Shown: positions 45,211-64,000 of the stretch, piece by piece
Position numbering within the stretch: the first letter of the stretch is position 1
Layout: each line of letters starts with the position of its first letter
NCBI GenBank assembly: GCA_947095585.1
Contig: OX352761.1
Coordinates: 27,309,777-27,373,776, forward strand
DNA: 64,000 nucleotides
Reading direction: 5' to 3'
Source of the DNA: Nephrocerus scutellatus
Taxonomy: Eukaryota > Arthropoda > Insecta > Diptera > Pipunculidae
Notes under the pieces: model-generated
What the model saw: only the letters and a program-made list of their open reading frames with translations
The model's database searches: none
What the model was told of the DNA's origin: nothing
Made by a program: the position numbers and the translations under genes

Positions 45211-46899
45211 ACATAATCGGCCCCCTGTAGTATTCTGATTGTCATATAATCAGTAGCTTCAGCTTAGCTCTGCTCATAGCTCATAGGTAAATTTTTATTC
45301 GTTCAGAAATTTTCAGAAAAAATGTTTTTGTTTTTGATTGTGAAAAAAACCAATAAACCAAAAAACCAACCAATGCTATATATTTAGCATTAAAACAGCT
45401 TAAAATGCTAAACCGTCAGACAATAACTGATTAAAAATAAACAAAGTGATTATAAACACTTCAAAATTGAATTTTCTTACTTAACTATTTTTACTTATAA
45501 ATATCACATTATAAAATCAGCGTTATTATTTATCATCACAATTTATTTGTTAATCCGTCATTAAGTCTGACGACTTAACATACGCGAAACCAATACCACT
45601 AGTAAGCTATTAAAGTAACAAGATTTTTATGGAGAATGCTTGCAAATAAAACGCCAAAACGAAACAATACCCGTCGATTGCCGACAGGTAGCATTTAAAA
45701 ATCAAACAATACAATAGGAACAGTTTGCAAATAGAAAGGCAAACAAAATCCACGAGAAAAATCTACCCATACCCACACAACGAAAGAGAATAATTACTGC
45801 GTTTCAATGAACATGAAGGAGTAGGATTGGGTTGAAAATTAATTTCGTTAAATCGAAAATGGCGTCACGCGTTTCCATGTAATCAGAATGAAACAGAGTT
45901 GAAATTTTGACAGAATAATACAAAATCCGATGTCTACTTACAAAATAATAAAATTCGCTAGTTTGAATTTCAACTCTGCTCAACCCAGGTATTTTCGTTG
46001 AGTTAAAACTGAGTAAACGTAAACTCAACTCAACCCTGTTTCTATAAGCGCTAACCCAGGATTAACCCTCCATGGAAACGAGATAATTGATATGCATAAG
46101 ACGTTGACATGACGTTTTTTTTTCATTAAAAATCTGGCGCAGGTTGATTTTTTGGCTGTGAAGTGGCTAGATCGAAATTCCCCTCTAACAGATCTGTATA
46201 TTTTGGGAGATTTAACCCTCTTTTCACTAAATACAACAACAACAAAAGTGGTAATACTGAATTTTTTTATTAAATTATTTTTATTTATAAATATCACATT
46301 ATAAAATCGGCATAATTGCTTAACAATTATTTGTTAATCAGTCATAAGCTGTTTTAATGCAAAATACATAGCCAGAGACAATCGTACCAATTCCAACTGG
46401 AAACTGGAATGTACATTTCTAATAAGAATTTACAAATTCGTTAGTACGTTTCAGCCAAAGCCAATCGTACCAATTCCAATTGGAATATGTACATTTCTTA
46501 TAAGAAGCTTTCAGAATTTTTTTTTATGATTGTGGTTTGAAAAGTAGACTATAGATCTTAGAGGTTTTTTTCAATTATTATTTATCTTTGTACCACACAC
46601 CTAATGTGACTAATAATTAATAAACATGTTCATTCTCATTGTAACAAAATGTACCGTACCAACAGTACAAATTTATATGAACAATGAAGCCATAATCATT
46701 TTCGATGACACCATAACACCATTAGATACCTAACTAACGTAGGCTTTATGAGATTTTCCAATTTTATTGTAAAAACTTATTATGCTTTGTATGTAGGTAG
46801 GTACATTATATTGAAGTTTTTTGTTAATAACAATTAGTATATAAATATACTAATTAAATTGTGTTCCCGAGTTACATATCGTTTGTTTAATCATTTTGT
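45211..46899. other. Conserved unique spacer, no gene
   Basis: As 15657-17345. No gene recognised. Confidence 0.7.
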
Positions 46900-46968
46900 G
46901 GCCCTGAAAAGGGCCTTTTTATTTGGTGGGGTGTCTTAAAAAAGCCAAAGATAAGATGACGCCGATAT

Positions 46969-47340
46969 TTACTTAGAGCTGGTATATTTAGTAACAGCTT
47001 TTGTTCCTTCACTGACCGCATGCTTGGCCAACTCTCCGGGAAGTAAAAGACGAACAGCAGTCTGAATTTCCCGACTTGTGATTGTCGAACGTTTATTGTA
47101 GTGTGCCAAGCGGGACGCTTCGGCAGCGATACGTTCAAAAATATCATTGACAAAACTGTTCATGATACTCATGGCTTTTGATGAGATACCAGTATCCGGA
47201 TGGACTTGCTTCAACACTTTGTAAATGTAAATTGCGTAGCTTTCCTTCCTCTTGCGCTTGTTCTTTTTACCAGGTTTAGTAATATTTTTCTGGGCCTTTC
47301 CAGCTTTCTTTTCTGCTTTTCCACTTGTCTTTGGCGGCAT
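46969..47340 (-). CDS. H2B: Histone H2B
   Basis: Protein identical to the H2B at 10711; stem-loop at 46900-46915. Confidence 0.98.
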   Translation of the reverse strand: MPPKTSGKAEKKAGKAQKNITKPGKKNKRKRKESYAIYIYKVLKQVHPDTGISSKAMSIMNSFVNDIFERIAAEASRLAHYNKRSTITSREIQTAVRLLLPGELAKHAVSEGTKAVTKYTSSK

Positions 47341-48050
<710 letters not shown>

Positions 48051-48748
48051 ATTTCTGTGCGCAAAAGAGTTAAAAGCAAAGTAGTACTAAAGAAAAAAAC
48101 CGTCCTTTTCAGGACGACAAATCTTCTTATGAGAAGGGATAACTTTTATTAATATCAAAAATAATAGAAATGAGGTTAATAATTTAAAGAAAATATTATT
48201 ACAATTCAACGAAGAACTAATTTACTTTTCACAATATCAGTGTATTGAGTTTGGTGTGATAGATTATAATAGTTTTGTTGACAGCAAATTACCATTTTAC
48301 AACGAACACTATTTCACTTATTTTTGAAATAAACGTGTCTAAATTGCATAGCTTAGCAACGTAATTTCTTGTTTTTAATTAATAACAAAGGAATACTTAT
48401 ATTTTGGTTGGGTGACGACACAATGAAAGAGGAGAGAACAGCAATATGGCGGGCGTTGAGTACTTTTCTTATAAACACACCAAGTGTATTATTAGTAATG
48501 TTTTTCATACAAAATAGCCTTAGACAGAGAACACGTCCGCCTTTCATTCCGAATTTTTTAAATTATTCTTAAGTATTGCAAAAAGCCAAAGTAAAAATTT
48601 CAATTATAATAAATAATAGTTCTATACGGACATATTTTAAAAACAATTAAAACATTAAAAGTATCTTCTTTTTGAATTTATTTTGTGGTCCTGAAAAGGA
48701 CCGATTGATATTTTACTGATATAGAACGCAAATACGATTGAATAGAAT
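48051..48748. other. H2A-H4 convergent intergenic region
   Basis: As 11793-12490; H4 stem-loop at 48687-48702. No gene. Confidence 0.75.
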
Positions 48749-49802
<1,054 letters not shown>

Positions 49803-51914
49803 AGTGGCAATTATGTTGCTGGTTAATACATTACATCTGCATAATTGACTGGTGATAACAAAATTAAATAAAATCGGTCCTTTTCAGGACCACAAAATAT
49901 AATTTATAAAGGGAAGATCTCATCTTAGTTTTAAATAAACATATTATTTACTACCTATTTTATCAGATTACTCGCTATTCATAATTGAGGTGTCACAAAA
50001 TCTGTATATGTATGAACTTATCGGTTTTTTTGAAAGGGAAACACTACAGAACCCATTTTTCCTACTGGGGGTTGATTATGTAAGCATTTCGAGTTTCGAA
50101 CACTACAGAACCCATTTTTCCTACTGGGGGTTGATTATGTAAGCATTTCGAGTTTCGAATGACGTCACTTTTGTCGCAATTACGACTAAACGCGATTATT
50201 GAGACATTCGACTATTCGTAGTCTCGACTTGATTGTTGGTGTTTCAGTCGAACACCATTTGGATTTCGACTGGGAAATAAATGTAATTAAAATGATTATT
50301 TCTGTATGAAATCAATCGCGTAAATAACTTTTAAGTGATATTTTTTATTTTTTTTTAATGTTATTTATAAAATTATGACTAAAATAAAAACAAATATTTA
50401 GAATTTTAAATATATTATGCTGCTACATTCATTTGAGTGACGCAAGCAGCGCCGACCGATTGGCGTTTTTTTAGTTACTACGTATTTGTAATTTTGTCAA
50501 TACAAAGTAAACAAGTATAAACAACAACAAAACATGCAATTTAAAATGGCGATATCGGGCAATAGCTTTAGTTCGAAAAATTTTTGTAGTACATGCTTAC
50601 ATAGTTGCGTTATGTCGAAACTACGACTTTGAGCATTTCGACTTGTCGTAAGTCGAAATACGACAGATAAGCATTTCGAGTTTCGAATGACGTCACTTTT
50701 GTCGCAATTACGACTAAACGCGATTATTGAGACATACGACTATATATAACTTTTAAGTGATATTTTTTATTTTTTTTAATGTTATTTATAAAATTATCAC
50801 TAAAATAAATACAAATATTTAGAATTTTAAATATATTATGCTGCTACATTCATTTGAGTGACGCAAGCAGCGCCGACCGATTGGCGTTTTTTTAGTTACT
50901 ACGTATTTGTAATTTTGTCAATACAAAGTAAACAAGTATAAACAACAACAAAACATGCAATATAAAATGGCGATATCGGGCAATAGCTTTAGTTCGAAAA
51001 ATTTTTGTAGTACATGCTTACATAGTTGCGTTATGTCGAAACTACGACTTTGAGCATTTCGACTTGTCGTAAGTCGAAATACGACAGATAAGCATTTCGA
51101 GTTTCGAATGACGTCACTTTTGTCGCAATTACGACTAAACGCGATTATTGAGACATACGACTATTCGTAGTCTCGACTTAATTGTTGGTGTTTCAGTCGA
51201 ACACCATTTGGATTTCGACTGGGAAATAAATGTAATTAAAATGATTATTTCTGTATGAAATCAATCGCGTAAATAACTTTTAAGTGATAATTTTTATTTT
51301 TTTTTAATGTTATTTATAAAATTATGACTAAAATAAAAACAAATATTTAGAATTTTAAATATATTATGCTGCTACATTCATTTGAGTGACGCAAGCAGCG
51401 CCGACCGATTGGCGTTTTTTTAGTTACTACGTATTTGTAATTTTGTCAATACAAAGTAAACAAGTATAAACAACAACAAAACATGCGATTTAAAATGGCG
51501 ATATCGGGCAATAGCTTTAGTTCGAAAAAATTTTGTAGTACATGCTTACATAATTGCATTATGTCGAAACTACGACTTTGAGCATTTCGACTTATCGTAA
51601 GTCGAAATACGACAGATAAGCATTTCGAGTTTCGAATGACGTCACTTTTGTCGCAATTACGACTAAACGCGATTATTGAGACATACGACTATTCGTAGTC
51701 TCGACTTAATTGTTGGTGTTTCAGTCGAACACCATTTGGATTTCGACTGGGAAATAAATGTAATTAAAATGATTATTTCTGTATGAAATCAATCGCGTAA
51801 ATAACTTTTAAGTGATATTTTTTATTTTTTTTTTAATGTTATTTATAAAATTATCACTAAAATAAAAACAAATATTTAGAATTTTAAATTGTCGTAAGTC
51901 GAAATACGACAGAT
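49803..51914. repeat. Spacer sub-repeat array (4 copies)
   Basis: Same arrangement as 43099-45210, with the 59-bp entrance duplication. No gene. Confidence 0.85.
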
Positions 51915-53603
51915 ACATAATCGGCCCCCTGTAGTATTCTGATTGTCATATAATCAGTAGCTTCAGCTTAGCTCTGCTCATAGCTCATAGGTAAATTTTT
52001 ATTCGTTCAGAAATTTTCAGAAAAAATGTTTTTGTTTTTGATTGTGAAAAAAACCAATAAACCAAAAAACCAACCAATGCTATATATTTAGCATTAAAAC
52101 AGCTTAAAATGCTAAACCGTCAGACAATAACTGATTAAAAATAAACAAAGTGATTATAAACACTTCAAAATTGAATTTTCTTACTTAACTATTTTTACTT
52201 ATAAATATCACATTATAAAATCAGCGTTATTATTTATCATCACAATTTATTTGTTAATCCGTCATTAAGTCTGACGACTTAACATACGCGAAACCAATAC
52301 CACTAGTAAGCTATTAAAGTAACAAGATTTTTATGGAGAATGCTTGCAAATAAAACGCCAAAACGAAACAATACCCGTCGATTGCCGACAGGTAGCATTT
52401 AAAAATCAAACAATACAATAGGAACAGTTTGCAAATAGAAAGGCAAACAAAATCCACGAGAAAAATCTACCCATACCCACACAACGAAAGAGAATAATTA
52501 CTGCGTTTCAATGAACATGAAGGAGTAGGATTGGGTTGAAAATTAATTTCGTTAAATCGAAAATGGCGTCACGCGTTTCCATGTAATCAGAATGAAACAG
52601 AGTTGAAATTTTGACAGAATAATACAAAATCCGATGTCTACTTACAAAATAATAAAATTCGCTAGTTTGAATTTCAACTCTGCTCAACCCAGGTATTTTC
52701 GTTGAGTTAAAACTGAGTAAACGTAAACTCAACTCAACCCTGTTTCTATAAGCGCTAACCCAGGATTAACCCTCCATGGAAACGAGATAATTGATATGCA
52801 TAAGACGTTGACATGACGTTTTTTTTTCATTAAAAATCTGGCGCAGGTTGATTTTTTGGCTGTGAAGTGGCTAGATCGAAATTCCCCTCTAACAGATCTG
52901 TATATTTTGGGAGATTTAACCCTCTTTTCACTAAATACAACAACAACAAAAGTGGTAATACTGAATTTTTTTATTAAATTATTTTTATTTATAAATATCA
53001 CATTATAAAATCGGCATAATTGCTTAACAATTATTTGTTAATCAGTCATAAGCTGTTTTAATGCAAAATACATAGCCAGAGACAATCGTACCAATTCCAA
53101 CTGGAAACTGGAATGTACATTTCTAATAAGAATTTACAAATTCGTTAGTACGTTTCAGCCAAAGCCAATCGTACCAATTCCAATTGGAATATGTACATTT
53201 CTTATAAGAAGCTTTCAGAATTTTTTTTTATGATTGTGGTTTGAAAAGTAGACTATAGATCTTAGAGGTTTTTTTCAATTATTATTTATCTTTGTACCAC
53301 ACACCTAATGTGACTAATAATTAATAAACATGTTCATTCTCATTGTAACAAAATGTACCGTACCAACAGTACAAATTTATATGAACAATGAAGCCATAAT
53401 CATTTTCGATGACACCATAACACCATTAGATACCTAACTAACGTAGGCTTTATGAGATTTTCCAATTTTATTGTAAAAACTTATTATGCTTTGTATGTAG
53501 GTAGGTACATTATATTGAAGTTTTTTGTTAATAACAATTAGTATATAAATATACTAATTAAATTGTGTTCCCGAGTTACATATCGTTTGTTTAATCATTT
53601 TGT
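51915..53603. other. Conserved unique spacer, no gene
   Basis: As 15657-17345. No gene recognised. Confidence 0.7.
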
Positions 53604-53672
53604 GGCCCTGAAAAGGGCCTTTTTATTTGGTGGGGTGTCTTAAAAAAGCCAAAGATAAGATGACGCCGATAT

Positions 53673-54044
53673 TTACTTAGAGCTGGTATATTTAGTAACA
53701 GCTTTTGTTCCTTCACTGACCGCATGCTTGGCCAACTCTCCGGGAAGTAAAAGACGAACAGCAGTCTGAATTTCCCGACTTGTGATTGTCGAACGTTTAT
53801 TGTAGTGTGCCAAGCGGGACGCTTCGGCAGCGATACGTTCAAAAATATCATTGACAAAACTGTTCATGATACTCATGGCTTTTGATGAGATACCAGTATC
53901 CGGATGGACTTGCTTCAACACTTTGTAAATGTAAATTGCGTAGCTTTCCTTCCTCTTGCGCTTGTTCTTTTTACCAGGTTTAGTAATATTTTTCTGGGCC
54001 TTTCCAGCTTTCTTTTCTGCTTTTCCACTTGTCTTTGGCGGCAT
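53673..54044 (-). CDS. H2B: Histone H2B
   Basis: Protein identical to the H2B at 10711; stem-loop at 53604-53619. First gene of the 5695-bp unit. Confidence 0.98.
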   Translation of the reverse strand: MPPKTSGKAEKKAGKAQKNITKPGKKNKRKRKESYAIYIYKVLKQVHPDTGISSKAMSIMNSFVNDIFERIAAEASRLAHYNKRSTITSREIQTAVRLLLPGELAKHAVSEGTKAVTKYTSSK

Positions 54045-54754
<710 letters not shown>

Positions 54755-55452
54755 ATTTCTGTGCGCAAAAGAGTTAAATACATAGTAGTACTAAAGAAAA
54801 AAACCGTCCTTTTCAGGACGACAAATCTTCTTATGAGAAGGGATAACTTTTATTAATATCAAAAATAATAGAAATGAGGTTAATAATTTAAAGAAATTAT
54901 TATTACAATTCAACGAAGAACTAATTTACTTTTCACAATACCAGTGTATTGAGTTTGGTGTGATAGATTATAATAGTTTTGTTGACAGCAAATTACCATT
55001 TTACAACGAACACTATTTCACTTATTTTTGAAATAAACGTGTCTAAATTGCATAGCTTAGCAACGTAATTTCTTGTTTTTAATTAATAACAAAGGAATAC
55101 TTATATTTTGGTTGGGTGACGACACAATGAAAGAGGAGAGAACAGCAATATGGCGGGCGTTGAGTACTTTTCTTATAAACACACCAAGTGTATTATTAGT
55201 AATGTTTTTCATACAAAATAGCCTTAGACAGAGAACACGTCCGCCTTTCATTCCGAATTTTTTAAATTATTCTTAAGTATTGCAAAAAGCCAAAGTAAAA
55301 ATTTCAATTATAATAAATAATAGTTCTATACGGACATATTTTAAAAACAATTAAAACATTAAAAGTATCTTCTTTTTGAATTTATTTTGTGGTCCTGAAA
55401 AGGACCGATTGATATTTTACTGATATAGAACGCAAATACGATTGAATAGAAT
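54755..55452. other. H2A-H4 convergent intergenic region
   Basis: A mosaic: it has the AAAGAAATTATT and ATACCAG variants of 18497-19193 but the full T run and fully paired H4 stem-loop (55391-55406) of the other class, suggesting exchange between unit types. Confidence 0.75.
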
Positions 55453-56506
<1,054 letters not shown>

Positions 56507-57609
56507 AGTGGCAATTATGTTGCTGGTTAATACATTACATCTGCATAATTGACTGGTGATAAAAAAATTAAATAAAATCGGTCCTTTTCAGGACCACAAA
56601 ATATAATTTATAAAGGGAAGATCTCATCTTAGTTTTAAATAAACATATTATTTACTACCTATTTTATCAGATTACTCGCTATTCATAATTGAGGTGTCAC
56701 AAAATCTGTATATGTATGAACTTATCGGTTTTTTTGAAAGGGAAACACTACAGAACCCATTTTTCCTACTGGGGGTTGATTATGTAAGCATTTCGAGTTT
56801 CGAATGACGTCACTTTTGTCGCAATTACGACTAAACGCGATTATTGAGACATTCGACTATTCGTAGTCTCGACTTGATTGTTGGTGTTTCAGTCGAACAC
56901 CATTTGGATTTCGACTGGGAAATAAATGTAATTAAAATGATTATTTCTGTATGAAATCAATCGCGTAAATAACTTTTAAGTGATAATTTTTATTTTTTTT
57001 TAATGTTATTTATAAAATTATGACTAAAATAAAAACAAATATTTAGAATTTTAAATATATTATGCTGCTATATTCATCTGAGTGACGCAAGCAGCGCCGA
57101 CCGATTGGCGTTTTTTTAGTTACTACGTATTTGTAATTTTGTCAATACAAAGTAAACAAGTATAAACAACAACAAAACATGCGATTTAAAATGGCGATAT
57201 CGGGCAATAGCTTTAGTTCGAAAAAAATTTGTAGTACATGCTTACATAATTGCATTATGTCGAAACTACGACTTTGAGCATTTCGACTTATCGTAAGTCG
57301 AAATACGACAGAGAAGCATTTCGAGTTTCGAATGACGTCACTTTTGTCGCAATTACGACTAAACGCGATTATTGAGACATACGACTATTCGTAGTCTCGA
57401 CTTAATTGTTGGTGTTTCAGTCGAACACCATTTGGATTTCGACTGGGAAATAAATGTAATTAAAATGATTATTTCTGTATGAAATCAATCGCGTAAATAA
57501 CTTTTAAGTGATATTTTTTATTTTTTTTTAATGTTATTTATAAAATTATCACTAAAATAAAAACAAATATTTAGAATTTTAAATTGTCGTAAGTCGAAAT
57601 ACGACAGAT
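56507..57609. repeat. Spacer sub-repeat array (2 copies)
   Basis: Same short arrangement and variants as 28461-29563 (CTATATTCATCTGAG, GACAGAGAAGC). This accounts for the 1009-bp shortening relative to 6704-bp units. No gene. Confidence 0.85.
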
Positions 57610-59298
57610 ACATAATCGGCCCCCTGTAGTATTCTGATTGTCATATAATCAGTAGCTTCAGCTTAGCTCTGCTCATAGCTCATAGGTAAATTTTTATTCG
57701 TTCAGAAATTTTCAGAAAAAATGTTTTTGTTTTTGATTGTGAAAAAAACCAATAAACCAAAAAGCCAACCAATGCTATATATTTAGCATTAAAACAGCTT
57801 AAAATGCTAAACCGTCAGACAATAACTGATTAAAAATAAACAAAGTGATTATAAACACTTCAAAATTGAATTTTCTTACTTAACTATTTTTACTTATAAA
57901 TATCACATTATAAAATCAGCGTTATTATTTATCATCACAATTTATTTGTTAATCCGTCATTAAGTCTGACGACTTAACATACGCGAAACCAATACCACTA
58001 GTAAGCTATTAAAGTAACAAGATTTTTATGGAGAATGCTTGCAAATAAAACGCCAAAACGAAACAATACCCGTCGATTGCCGACAGGTAGCATTTAAAAA
58101 TCAAACAATACAATAGGAACAGTTTGCAAATAGAAAGGCAAACAAAATCCACGAGAAAAATCTACCCATACCCACACAACGAAAGAGAATAATTACTGCG
58201 TTTCAATGAACATGAAGGAGTAGGATTGGGTTGAAAATTAATTTCGTTAAATCGAAAATGGCGTCACGCGTTTCCATGTAATCAGAATGAAACAGAGTTG
58301 AAATTTTGACAGAATAATACAAAATCCGATGTCTACTTACAAAATAATAAAATTCGCTAGTTTGAATTTCAACTCTGCTCAACCCAGGTATTTTCGTTGA
58401 GTTAAAACTGAGTAAACGTAAACTCAACTCAACCCTGTTTCTATAAGCGCTAACCAAGGATTAACCCTCCATGGAAACGAGATAATTGATATGCATAAGA
58501 CGTTGACATGACGTTTTTTTTTCATTAAAAATCTGGCGCAGGTTGATTTTTTGGCTGTGAAGTGGCTAGATCGAAATTCCCCTCTAACAGATCTGTATAT
58601 TTTGGGAGATTTAACCCTCTTTTCACTAAATACAACAACAACAAAAGTGGTAAAACTGAATTTTTTTATTAAATTATTTTTATTTATAAATATCACATTA
58701 TAAAATCGGCATAATTGCTTAACAATTATTTGTTAATCAGTCATAAGCTGTTTTAATGCAAAATACATAGCCAGAGACAATCGTACCAATTCCAACTGGA
58801 AACTGGAATGTACATTTCTAATAAGAATTTACAAATTCGTTAGTACGTTTCAGCCAAAGCCAATCGTACCAATTCCAATTGGAATATGTACATTTCTTAT
58901 AAGAAGCTTTCAGAATTTTTTTTTATGATTGTGGTTTGAAAAGTAGACAATAGATCTTAGAGGTTTTTTTCAATTATTATTTATCTTTGTACCACACACC
59001 TAATGTGACTAATAATTAATAAACATGTTCATTCTCATTGTAACAAAATGTACCGTACCAACAGTACAAATTTATATGAACAATGAAGCCATAATCATTT
59101 TCGATGACACCATAACACCATTAGATACCTAACTAACGTAGGCTTTATGAGATTTTCCAATTTTATTGTAAAAACTTATTATGCTTTGTATGTAGGTAGG
59201 TACATTATATTGAAGTTTTTTGTTAATAACAATTAGTATATAAATATACTAATTAAATTGTGTTCCCGAGTTACATATCGTTTGTTTAATCATTTTGT
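57610..59298. other. Conserved unique spacer, no gene
   Basis: As 29564-31244 (shares GCTAACCAAGG) but without its 8-bp deletion. No gene recognised. Confidence 0.7.
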
Positions 59299-59367
59299 GG
59301 CCCTGAAAAGGGCCTTTTTATTTGGTGGGGTGTCTTAAAAAAGCCAAAGATAAGATGACGCCGATAT

Positions 59368-59739
59368 TTACTTAGAGCTGGTATATTTAGTAACAGCTTT
59401 TGTTCCTTCACTGACCGCATGCTTGGCCAACTCTCCGGGAAGTAAAAGACGAACAGCAGTCTGAATTTCCCGACTTGTGATTGTCGAACGTTTATTGTAG
59501 TGTGCCAAGCGGGACGCTTCGGCAGCGATACGTTCAAAAATATCATTGACAAAACTGTTCATGATACTCATGGCTTTTGATGAGATACCAGTATCCGGAT
59601 GGACTTGCTTCAACACTTTGTAAATGTAAATTGCGTAGCTTTCCTTCCTCTTGCGCTTGTTCTTTTTACCAGGTTTAGTAATATTTTTCTGGGCCTTTCC
59701 AGCTTTCTTTTCTGCTTTTCCACTTGTCTTTGGCGGCAT
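59368..59739 (-). CDS. H2B: Histone H2B
   Basis: Protein identical to the H2B at 10711; stem-loop at 59299-59314. First gene of the terminal unit. Confidence 0.98.
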   Translation of the reverse strand: MPPKTSGKAEKKAGKAQKNITKPGKKNKRKRKESYAIYIYKVLKQVHPDTGISSKAMSIMNSFVNDIFERIAAEASRLAHYNKRSTITSREIQTAVRLLLPGELAKHAVSEGTKAVTKYTSSK

Positions 59740-60433
<694 letters not shown>

Positions 60434-61135
60434 ATTTCTGTGCGCAAAAGAGTTAAATACAAAGTAGTACTAAAGAAAAAAACCGTCCTTTTCAGGACGA
60501 CAAATCTTCTTATGAGAAGGGATAACTTTTATTAATATCAAAAATAATAGAAATGAGGTTAATAATTTAAAGAAAATATTATTACAATTCAACGAAGAAC
60601 TAATTTACTTTTCACAATATCAGTGTATTGAGTTTGGTGTGATAGATTATAATAGTTTTGTTGACAGCAAATTACCATTTTACAACGAACACACACTATT
60701 TCACTTATTTTTGAAATAAACGTGTCTAAATTGCATAGCTTAGCAACGTAATTTCTTGTTTTTAATTAATAACAAAGGAATACTTATATTTTGGTTGGGT
60801 GACGACACAATGAAAGAGGAGAGAACAGCAATATGGCGGGCGTTGAGTACTTTTCTTATAAACACACCAAGTGTATTATTAGTAATGTTTTTCATACAAA
60901 ATAGCCTTAGACAGAGAACACGTCCGCCTTTCATTCCGAATTTTTTAAATTATTCTTAAGTATTGCAAAAAGCCAAAGTAAAAATTTCAATTATAATAAA
61001 TAATAGTTCTATACGGACATATTTTAAAAACAATTAAAACATTAAAAGTATCTTCTTTTTGAATTTATTTTGTGGTCCTGAAAAGGACCGATTGATATTT
61101 TACTGATATAGAACGCAAATACGATTGAATAGAAT
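60434..61135. other. H2A-H4 convergent intergenic region
   Basis: As 11793-12490 with a private 4-bp ACAC expansion near 60690 (GAACACACACTATT). H4 stem-loop at 61074-61089. No gene. Confidence 0.75.
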
Positions 61136-62189
<1,054 letters not shown>

Positions 62190-63288
62190 AGTGGCAATTA
62201 TGTTGCTGGTTAATACATTACATCTGCATAATTGACTGGTGATAAAAAAATTAAATAAAATCGGTCCTTTTCAGGACCACAAAATATAATTTATAAAGGG
62301 AAGATCTCATCTTAGTTTTAAATAAACATATTATTTACTACCTATTTTATCAGATTACTCGCTATTCATAATTGAGGTGTCACAAAATCTGTATATGTAT
62401 GAACTTATCGGTTTTTTTGAAAGGGAAACACTACAGAACCCATTTTTCCTACTGGGGGTTGATTATGTAAGCATTTCGAGTTTCGAATGACGTCACTTTT
62501 GTCGCAATTACGACTAAACGCGATTATTGAGACATACGACTATTCGTAGTCTCGACTTAATTGTTGGTGTTTCAGTCGAACACCATTTGGATTTCGACTG
62601 GGAAATAAATGTAATTAAAATGAATATTTCTGTATGAAATCAATCGCGTAAATAACTTTTAAGTGATATTTTTTATTTTTTTTTAATGTTATTTATAAAA
62701 TTATGACTAAAATAAAAACAAATATTTAGAATTTTAAATATATTATGCTGCTACATTCATTTGAGTGACGCAAGCAGCGCCGACCGATTGGCGTTTTTTT
62801 AGTTACTACGTATTTGTAATTTTGTCAATACAAAGTAAACAAGTATAAACAACAACAAAAAATGCAATTTAAAATGGCGATATCGGGAAATAGCTTTAGT
62901 TCGAAAAAATTTTGTAGTACATGCTTACATAATTGCATTATGTCGAAACTACGACTTTGAGCATTTCGACTTGTCGTAAGTCGAAATACGACAGATAAGC
63001 ATTTCGAGTTTCGAATGACGTCATTTTTTGTCGCAATTACGACTAAACGCGATTATTGAGACATACGACTATTCGTAGGCTCGACTTAATTGTTGGTGTT
63101 TCAGTCGAACACCATTTGGATTTCGACTGGGAAATAAATGTAATTAAAATGATTATTTCTGTATGAAATCAATCGCGTAAATAACTTTTAAGTGATATTT
63201 TTTATTTTTTTTAATGTTATTTATAAAATTATCACTAAAATAAAAACAAATATTTAGAATTTTAAATTGTCGTAAGTCGAAATACGAA
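62190..63288. repeat. Terminal spacer sub-repeat array (2 copies)
   Basis: One long sub-repeat from about 62470 and one cut short from about 62997. It carries several private substitutions (ATGAATATTTC, GGGAAATAG, CGTAGGCTCG, GTCATTTTTTGTCG), more than the internal arrays. No gene. Confidence 0.8.
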
Positions 63289-63837
63289 ATACGTCGGCCC
63301 TCTGTAGTATTCTGATTGTCATATAATCAGTAGCTTCAGCTTAGCTCTGCTCATAGCTCATAGGTAAATTTTTATTCGTTCAGAAATTTTCAGAAAAAAT
63401 GTTTTTGTTTTTGATTGTGAAAAAAACCAATAAACCAAAAAACCAACCAATGCTATATATTTAGCATTAAAACAGCTTAAAATGCTAAACCGTCAGACAA
63501 TAACTGATTAAAAATAAACAAAGTGATTATAAACACTTCAAAATTGAATTTTCTTACTTAACTATTTTTACTTATAAATATCACATTATAAAATCAGCGT
63601 TATTATTTATCATCACAATTTATTTGTTAATCCGACATCAAGTCTGACGACTTAACATACGCGAAACCAATACCACTAGTAAGCTATTAAAGTAACAAGA
63701 TTTTTATGGAGAATGCTTGCAAATAAAACGCCAAAACGAAACAATACCCGTCGATTGCCGACAGGTAGCACAGTATCTGTTACAAAACTATTTAATTAAA
63801 TTTAAAAATCAAAAAATACAATAGGAAAGGCTCAACT
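63289..63837. other. Truncated conserved spacer at right end of array
   Basis: Starts like the other unique spacers (altered CGTCGGCCCTCTG entrance), is of the long CACAGTATCTG type, and stops matching after CAATAGGAA at about 63837. No gene. Confidence 0.7.
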
Positions 63838-64000
63838 ATAATGCAATTTCGCCACCTTACGTTAAAGTTAAAATCCAACGAAATGCTTTCCAAAGTTTCT
63901 AAAGTTTCTCATCCGACCATAATGTAATTTTGTCAATGACAATGAAATAACATATGACAACTGTCAAGTTTTCTTAAGAAAATGCGCTCGCCAGCGCACA
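63838..64000. other. Non-array sequence at right end
   Basis: Does not match any histone unit or spacer in the window. It begins AGGCTCAACTATAATG. I see no gene in these 163 bp. It is either the chromosomal flank of the array or a transposon inserted in the spacer. Confidence 0.6.

Overview
The window is an essentially complete tandem array of replication-dependent core histone genes from an AT-rich animal genome, very probably an insect. H4 begins TGRGKGG, and H2A and H2B are close to the Drosophila proteins. The genes are intronless and end in the metazoan histone 3' stem-loop instead of a poly(A) signal. The array runs from about 253 to about 63837, with a different kind of sequence outside each end.

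The basic unit is H2B(-) / H2A(+) / H4(-) / H3(+) followed by a long spacer. H2B-H2A and H4-H3 are divergent pairs sharing promoter regions of about 335 and 331 bp; H2A and H4 converge across about 700 bp. No histone H1 gene is present in any unit. Units measured stop-to-stop at H2B are 6704 bp (three times), 5695, 8951 and 13899 bp. The differences come almost entirely from spacer repeats and two retrotransposons. Totals: 7 H2B, 8 H2A, 8 H4, 6 intact H3, 2 frameshifted H3 pseudogenes, and 3 H3 3' fragments stranded in spacers.

Region by region: 1-252 is foreign flank. 253-10641 is a broken first unit (H4 lost, H3 pseudogene, very long spacer). 10642-17345 is a standard unit. 17346-31244 is a rearranged unit reading H2B-H2A-H4-[retrotransposon]-H2A-H4-[retrotransposon]-H3. 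31245-40195 holds an H3 pseudogene and a long spacer. 40196-46899 and 46900-53603 are standard 6704-bp units. 53604-59298 is a short-spacer unit. 59299-63837 is the terminal, slightly more diverged unit, and 63838-64000 is foreign flank.

Spacers contain about 40 copies of a ~527-bp (long) or ~420-bp (short) sub-repeat. It is full of TCGA-rich hairpins and carries one TGACGTCA palindrome per copy. A conserved ~1.7-kb spacer follows before the next H2B.

The most interesting item is a jockey-like non-LTR retrotransposon (AP-endonuclease plus reverse transcriptase, 975 aa) present twice. Both copies begin at the same base, about 35 bp after the H3 TATA box and about 2 nt after the predicted H3 transcription start. 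Copy 2 has a clean 13-bp target-site duplication. The H3 core promoter is therefore placed to transcribe the element, and the H3 gene behind it loses its TATA box. Copy 1 has the same 5' junction but its 3' end abuts an H2A start codon, so it looks like a recombinant. The element has one complete ORF behind a 70-nt leader made of three hairpins.
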